DNA from: Unio delphinus
Lineage: Eukaryota > Mollusca > Bivalvia > Unionida > Unionidae
Assembly (NCBI GenBank): GCA_029339505.1
Contig: JAQISU010000081.1
Coordinates: forward strand, 15,599,001-15,663,000
Length of the DNA stretch: 64,000 nt
Direction: 5' to 3'
Below are positions 25,201-34,200 of the stretch, in pieces. The notes beneath the pieces were generated by a model. That model saw nothing but the letters and a program-made list of their open reading frames with translations, had not been told where the DNA came from and made no database searches. The position numbers were made by a program, and so were the translations under genes. Numbering within the stretch: position 1 is the stretch's first letter; every line of letters begins with the position of its first letter.

Positions 25201-28200
25201 TGTAACTTTTAGTCATCAGTAAACAAGCAAGAAAGCCAGTATGACTAATTTACAGTTAACCCTTATCATTGCAGTTACCTTGTGAAAAGAACTGGTTCTC
25301 ACATAATTCACATAAAAACATGTTCTACAGTGTGTTATGTCAGCACCAGCAAAAGATTGGGAAATAAATGATGCCCTAGTTTTTTGTAACTGGCAGTGCC
25401 TAAATATGTTTTTTTCCACATTTTATATCCCACCTTATTTCCTTATTCTCACTCAAAAGTTATTAACATTGTTTACTAAATAACTTATTTATTCTAAATT
25501 AGTTGTTTGAGGACACATTAGCTGCGTTATATGTTTATTAATTTGTCCTTTTAATTTATTGACAGTACTGTAATTAAGATTTGTAAATATGATACAGTAA
25601 TGCCAGGTGTTAACCTGTGTAGGTTTCTTTGGTGGGAATGAAGATTTAATATTAAGGACTATACAACTAATGCACTTCAGGCCTGTAGAGTCAGGGGTAA
25701 AATAGACACACAAGAAGGTCGTGACCCTGGTCATATAGTCCATGTGAAGAAAGAAGACTCCCATGATGAGACCAATCAGAGTCCAAAGCATTCACCTGCA
25801 CAACTTCATGTGGGTCACACAATGGATGTCAGAAGTGAGGAAGCAAGACCAAAGCTTGCAAATCTTGTTGTAAATTGTGATGGTAAGAAATTTATCTACA
25901 CATATTAAAACAAATATTTTTGTTTTGTTTCAAACTCTTTTACTAAAGAATAATTTGGTATAATTATTGGGCGTAAGTCCCCTGCATGTCCGAGCATGGC
26001 CTTCGGTCCTGTAAGTCAGGATGCATGGGGTTTTTACCGGATCCATTGGATTTATTTCATTATATAACCTCGACGTCGCTATCCGTCCAGTCATTCCATC
26101 GTATTGCTAAAACGGTCCTACCAACTATGATTTACGGGGATTTTGGTGAAAAATCCATCCATCAAGCTGTACCACCGGCAACATGCCAATACTGTGACGG
26201 AGATTTTAGTGAGAAATCTGTCCATCCAGCCAAACCATGGCAGCGGCTGGTACCGGTAATAGCCGGACCGTCGCAGACATTCTGGTGGACCACATGCCAG
26301 ACAAACCAGCCAGCAGTGCTGTCCCAGTATGGGGACCTTATTGCTCAAATGGGCCGATCATCTATGATTTATGGGGATTTTAGTGACAAATCCGTCCATC
26401 AAGCTGTACCGCCAGCAACATATCAATACTATGATGGAGATTTTAGTGAGAAATCTTTCCATCCAGCCAGGCCATTGGAGCAGCTGGTACCGGTGATAGC
26501 CAGACCGCTGCCGACATTCCGGCGGATCACACGCCAGACAAACCAGTCGTCTGTCCATATGTTCAAGTCTTCTCCACAAGGGAGAATTAGTGAAATTGTC
26601 AAGGATGACGGAATTGCATCATCTGTCACCTGGTATGCTATACAGAGATGCAAGCTGTACCAGAACCAACATTCCTTCTGAGTGAATGGTAGATGTGCGC
26701 GCAGTGCTCACTGCACTGTGCAAGCATTATGGAGACAAGAAAAATTTAAAGTTGGATTGAGCAAAATTTGACAATTCAGCTGTGAGTGGATGCCTGAGCA
26801 GCTGAGCGTGCAGCATAGAGGGAAAGTTGACCAGAAGACGACTCGGCACACAGTGAGTGTGACGAAACACTTTCAGCCGTACACAGATCCAGTCATGGGA
26901 CAAACTGAGCTTAGCTTCAAGGCCGCAGTGGAAGAAATTTATAGGGTGTTGGCAACTTCTGCCCACCAGACACATTTAAAACAATCAGCACAGCCTATCA
27001 GATTTTGTACGTAAGAAGATTTCAATAACTATCTTCTTAACCGTATAAAGAGGTCACATATCACGTGACCCTGGGCTGTGTTGCTGATGAAATTAGGAGA
27101 ATGGGTTATCGTTCACATGGGGAATCCAGCCATCATTCCCTAGAGGATACCTGGGGTAGAGGTAGGATGCTCAATATTCCCTCCTCCTATAACCTATTCT
27201 CCTAACGTTATTGTGATTGGGGAATGTATTCAAAGGAGAAAGCAAATTTTTAAAGTAAATTATGTTTCTCCGAGAATACTTACCCAAAACCCTCCCAACC
27301 ACCCCGCCATGCGAGCATCCTTGTATAGTATATATCGCTTAAAAACTAGCGACACTTGGTGGTGGCAAGGGGAGGTAAGGGGCAAGAGTTATTGCCCTTT
27401 GTCTATAGGACATAGAAAAGGTGAATTTTCGTCTTTTAGTAGGGCTGGATTCACGAGGTAGTAGGCTTATATCCCTAACATTAATGTGATTGGGTAAGTA
27501 TTTTCAGAGAAACATAATTTGCTTTAAAAATTTGCATTCTTTCAGGGGTTTTTTTACCTTTAAATTTTTTAAGGCCTGTCATTTGGTCAATACAACTTCC
27601 ATCCCATTTATGTAATAAGGACCTCTTCATTGGCATTTTTGAACAGTACTAAATCTTACATGCTTACTGTGAATCTATTTATTCACTTTTGTGCTTTTGG
27701 AATCTATAATAACACAATAATCAAGAAGGGGCTGCAAAATGTCCTTACTTTCATTGCTCCTATTTGTTAGTAATATTTTAACATTAAAATGCAAGATTAA
27801 ACAAAATGTAATGTGAAATTATTAATTCTTTGCTCATGAAAGACCATGCAACATTTTTGTTGCCTTTTCAATTCTGTTTATGTTGATTTTTGAATCTGAA
27901 ACTGGTTAGCATAGATCAATAAATCTACTGAAATAATTCCATTTTTTGTTTGATTTTTAAATCAGAAACTGGTTAGCATAAATAAAAATTTCTACTGAAA
28001 TTGGTACCCGAAAAACAGAAATTGGCCACATCTATAGCATAACTGTTGTCTGCCAATATTCTGGATTATGTATTGTAAACTTGGTGTTGCATAGTGTACA
28101 AAGTTATTATTGGAAAATAATTCACTACAGTATCATCAAAGTCTTTCCTTGTCTGATATCATCAGTCAAAAATATATGCTTGAATTTTCAGAAGCCATTT

Positions 28201-31200
28201 TGATTTTCTGAGTCAGTAAAGGGCTATAACTCAGTATGGTTAATATTTACTACACATCCAAGACCTTAAAGGTAGAGCTGAATGCTATATACTACTTTCG
28301 ACAATCTTATTTTAATCGACATTTCAAATACATTGTGAAGAGAGTACATGCATTCATTCACTGGATTGGGAGAGATGACCTTGTTAATATCACCAAAATG
28401 CGACTTCTACGGAAACAACCGAGCGACTTTATGTAATCAACCCCATACGCACGCACGAGCTTGTGATGTCACAAGAGGAACCTGCAGTTGGCTAGCAGCA
28501 CAGTTACTCATTGTGACAGTGAGAACAAACATGAACAAGAATTGGAATATTCTTCCTTTACGTTTGATTAAGGTCACTGACAACCAACAACAAATTCCAA
28601 AATTTAAATCCATTTTTAATACACCACCAACCAGCCTAAATAAGGCCAAAAGAAATGGCACAATGAATGAAAAAAAATAACAAACACCAAACCACTCAAC
28701 AAACCAACCAACCGGACAAACAACAACAACAATGAATATTTATATATACACAGTCATAGATCTATTTATTTTAAACATCTTAAATTAAAAAAAATGTAGA
28801 AAAACCCCTCAGCATCAATATATCTTCAATAAATACAATGGATTAGATATTACAAAAGCAAACCAAATTATCAAGTTAGCAGATAAATATGATTTTGTAT
28901 GCCTTTAAGAACTACACCAGTTACCCAAAAGAAAATAATATTAAACTAATAGAGGACAAATTAAATGCTCTCTACCTAACAGATATATACGAAAAAGATA
29001 GATACTCAGGAGTTGGGATTTATCATCCACAACAATTGGGTAAACTCAAATTGGAATATAAAAACCAACCAAAGAATTAAAATGGAGACTTTTAAATTTA
29101 AAATTTAATGACCTGCACATCATAAATGTATATGCACCATCTACCAACAGTTTTAAACTAAAATTATACAACAACCTAAACAAATACCTTCAACCCTACA
29201 TCACGGAAAACCTTTTAATGATAGGTGATTTTAACAATATTACTGACGAACATGACAAAACAAACATAATAAACGTTACAGACAGAAGATTTCAAAATCA
29301 CATGAATGCACTTGTCAAAACCAACAATCGTATTGACAATTATAGACATAAATACTCAACGAAATTAGAATACACACACACATACAAGTATGGGAAATCT
29401 AGAATTGACAGGGAAATCCTTTGGTAAACATTGGACAAAAAGATTTTAGAAAAACAAATTCAAGAAATAACAGATATAGAACCAAATAGAGTAGAAACCA
29501 CAGTACCTGATATTGACAGGGAGAATATATGGAGCCATTGCAAAGAAATTAAGGACACAACCAAATATGGTAACATATACCTATATTTACACAATGCATG
29601 GTGGACACAAGAAACTGCCTACCGCAGAAATATAATACACTACTTTCCCAAATGTCTGCTATGCAACTCCGCACAAGACAGCAAAGATAATATTAGAATG
29701 CAAACATTTAGACAAAGTTCCATAGATGATAAAAACGTTTTTTTTACGTTTTTTTTTGTTTGCATTTTTTATATTTGGTACTTGCATTTTTTTTATATCA
29801 TCTGCCATACAGGCAGTCCTCTGTCATACTCTAGATAACAAATATCGATCAATAATGAATCTATGATGCTAGCCTATGATACTTTACGTAAACATGCTAC
29901 AACATAGTGCTGATATCTGAAACTTTAAAACTGGTATGTAGCGTGTAAATAAGTAAAATATTGATTTTTGTGTTGCCTAAAAACTACTCTAACGTTGTTT
30001 TGTTTTTTGTCTCGAGAAAAAAATGCGTTTTTAAACGTTTTTTATTTTAGTTTTAATGTTTTTAACATCTATGAGACAAACCAAGGGAAAAATTAATAAC
30101 TCAAATAAAATAAATCATTGGGGCTATTTAACCCAGAAAATTTGCTTTACACAGCCCAGATAAATAACAAAATATTCTACGGTGAAGTAGCAGGTTGCTC
30201 CCACGCGAACTAGACGTGGAATACACATGACAGACCTTTCTTCTCTGTTAATGAAGTTTATTGCAGTTGCAGTAATATATCCAACACTGCAGCTTCAAAG
30301 GAAAAATATTAACTCAATGACCAAAGAAAACTAATATGACCGATGAAAGTAGAATGTAGAATGGCGGGGCGCATTGATGAGAAAGTCAATATTTGACATC
30401 TAAAAAGAACTCCTTTGCCTCTCTCCTTCTCACAACAAACAACAATATGAATTATCTTTTAATAACCATACTAATTAATACAATTGGTGGAAATCTCCAC
30501 TTACAATATATATTCTGTTAATAACTTTAACAGAAATACATGTTAGAAATTTCTAAAACATACGACAGAATCACTGGCTTTAATGAAGATACGCTTCACG
30601 CTTGACAACGATACAACAATGGTTCCTTGCAATGTGGGGTTCCTCTTGTGAACATACGACAAAATCACTGGCTTTAATGAAGATACGCTTCACGCTTGAC
30701 AACGATACAACAATGGTTCCTTGCAATGTGGGGTTCCTCTTGTGACGTAACACGGCCTGAGGTCACGGAAATTGCTGAAGTTGTACTTGATTTATGGAGA
30801 ATATTCATGACATGTACATGTAAAATAAATATCTCGATATCCGTTGATCGCATAGGGTAGAAATTTTCAGATATTACATAAATTATGATTTTTAATAATT
30901 TAGAGTCAAGTGATAAGGGGATCTCAGGTTTACCTTTAAGGTGAGAAGAATGGCTGATGAAACATTGTCTGTAAATGTCAGTATGGCAGAGTAAGTTCTT
31001 TTTTAAGAATGTTTTTCACGTTTGTTTTTTTTTCATTCGAGAATTGCACAGGAAAATTAAAATATGCTGTAAGGCTTGATGTTTTAGGCCATCGGGCAGT
31101 TCTTAAAAAGTTGAACAAAAGCCGATATTCTGTAGCGCCGTTTTTTTCTGTGGCATAGATCCTAAGATCAAACTAACTTATTTAAAATGCCAGTTATTTG

Positions 31201-34200
31201 ATCGAAACCTGTTTCTGAACGTTGGTACTAAATACTGCTAAGCTCGACAAGGCCTGACAAAGCCATGTAAAGTCAGATTAACGAGTGTATATATTGTTCA
31301 TTTTAGTGATGAAACAGTTAACTTAACCATAAGACTTGTATGCAATTTATTATTGCTGATTTAAATGACCGAAAATTGAGCGACAAAGTTTGAATTGAAG
31401 TATTTGATACTTGGTCGCAACCTGTTTCTGAATGATGGAGCTCTGGAAGGCATGACCTAAAGACTGTTCTAGTCCAAATGGTCACAGTTATGCAAATACC
31501 TGTCATCTGATTTGGTTAAAATTTTGGATTCAGGGCCCCAAGTAGCCGAGTGGTCTAAGGCGCTTTCTGTTACGGATCACTGCTATCTCACCACATATCT
31601 GCATGGGTTCGAGTCTCAAAATCGGCCAATGTGGGTATGTGAGAAAGCTTGCCAGTAGGTTATCGTGGGTTGGTGGTTCTTTCCAGGGGTTTTCCCGGTT
31701 CCACCATGTATAGCCTATCTTGTGCTGAAAAAAAAACATTAAACCCTACAACAACAACAATAACAACAAATTTTGAATTGAAAGATCTGTCTCTATGTAG
31801 TCAACCCATCAGTCAACTTGGTTTTGAAAAAAAAATCTCAATAGATAGAAAATGAAAGAATTTATTTAGATTGTTTGTGCCTTTTTAACCATGCTCAATA
31901 AACCACAAACAGCTGAACCATTACCAGACCTCATGAGAGATTCGTAATGGGTATGAAAGAGGAATTATTAAAAGTGACTGAATGTGGGGGGAATTTTTTT
32001 TTCAAGACCAGTATAGAAGTAAACTTAGTAGTCATGTTTCATTTGGCAACAGAGATATTGTCAATAGTTTGTTAGACTGTTTTAAGCATTCTTTATTTTT
32101 ATTCTGATGACGGTATCATGCTTTTGGTCATATAATCTGAATGAAATTATTGTTGTAAGAAAATGCAGTTGCAATGAAGCCAAACAGAAGTTAACCGCTG
32201 CGTTGGCCTAGTGGTTAGAGCGTTCGCCTCGGAAGCGGGAGGTCGCGGGTTCGATCGCCGGCCGAAGCATACCAAAGACTTACAAAAATGGTACTAATAG
32301 CTGCCTCGCTTGACGCTCAGCATTAAGAGGTTAGTGTTAGGACTGGTCGGCCTGGTGTCAGAATAATGTGACTGGGTGGGACATCATGCTACATGTCTGC
32401 GGCATGATGCCTCAGTGCTAGACATCACTATAAACTGCCTCACAGCAGACATCATAGCGATATGACTGAAAAATTGTTAAAGCTACTTTAAAAATCCTAA
32501 TCAAACAAACAAACAAACAAACCAAACAGAAGTTGATTCTAGGGTGTTTGCATGCAAGCTTAGTGATTATAATTTAATATATAATAAGATCCATAACTTT
32601 ATATAAAAATATCATTAAAGTCTTTAATTTGTCAGATTCATCAGAGATCTTATTAAAGTAAAACACTAAAGAAATATTTTCAAAATAATTTTGTTTTAGC
32701 TAGTAAGTATTCTCACTATAGTTGAACAAGGGCCAGAACTCTTAAATATGGTTAATATTGTGCTACAATTAAACTCCAGCAAAAGCCTTATTAAGATAAA
32801 ACTCCACATCATATGTTTGAAATCAAAGAAAATAAATATAGATACCAATGGTTCATCAGAGAACATTACTGAATACCAGATGGGGATAAACTTAACTGAG
32901 CACAAGGTGGTATTAAACTTATCTGAAAACTATGTGATTACACTTGAACACACACTAAATGGGATTAAAGTTATCTGAACACTTAATGGATTAAACTTGT
33001 CTGAACACTAGATGGAATTAAACTTATCTGAAAACTATGTGATTACACTTGAACACACTAAATGGGATTAAAGTTATCTGAACACTTAATGGATTAAACT
33101 TGTATGAACACTAGATGGGATCAAATTGATCTGAACACTAGGTGGGATTAAACTTATCTTAACACTAGGTGGAATAAAACTTATTTGAACATCAGTTGGG
33201 ATTAAACTTCATTAAACATACACCAGAAATCCAGAGTTAAAAACAAACTTGGATGTTAGAATGTTCACAAACCTGTGTGCAGACAGATTGACATACTGGG
33301 TATTTCTTTTAAACACATATATGTTATTGGTGATCAAGGTGATACAATTGTAGGTCAGAATTCAGCCTCAGCAACCACTGATGAAGATTCACAACTGCCA
33401 GCAGCAGTGAATATGGAAATGGGACAGTCCATGCCTGACTCCAGTTTTCCAATGGATACTGCAGATGAAAGTCAGAATTCAGCCTCAGCAACCACTGATG
33501 AAGATTCACAACTGCCAGCAGTAGTGAATATGGAAATGGGACAGTCCATGCCCGACTCAAGTTTTCCAATGGATACTGCAGATGAAAGTCAGAATTCAGC
33601 CTCAGCAACCACTGATGAAGATTCACAACTGCCAGCAGCAATGAATATGAAAATTGGGCATTCCATGCCTGACTTCAGTTTTCCAAAGGACACTGCATAT
33701 GCAAGTCAGAATTCAGCCTCAACAATAACTGATGAAGATTCAAAACTGTCCAGTCTTCCTGTAGATGCAGGTCAGAATTTAGCCCCAACAACAACTGATC
33801 AAGCTTCAATAGATCCAGCAGCAAAGATGGTGGAAAAAAGTCCTGTCATGCATCACTTAAGTTGCCCAAAGGACACACTGATAATGTATGCTATCCCACC
33901 AGGTATGTGACCATTGATTACAGAAATATTTCAGCAGGATAAATATAAGAACACTGTGATACAGTTTGTGAATATTTTCTTAAGTTTAATAGCAATTAAG
34001 ACTAAAATTTACATGTGTAAATGGTTTAGTTTACTGCCAATAAACATTTGCAAAATTGGTAACCATGTAAATGAACATGCATGTCATACATATGGTGTTA
34101 GCTGATGTACATGGGATTGTGAGCTACTTTGACAAAAGTACTTGGCCAATACACATGTTATGGTGGGCTAATTGTATAAACTACTTACCTCAATTATTGA

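Noticed and set aside
25986..26681. 231-codon frame as a gene
   Set aside because: It spans a diverged 230-bp tandem duplication, has no domain or splice support, and the opposite strand also shows long frames because of the composition.
33324..33641. Minus-strand 105-codon frame
   Set aside because: It is the antisense of the 117-bp coding repeat in the caspase exon.
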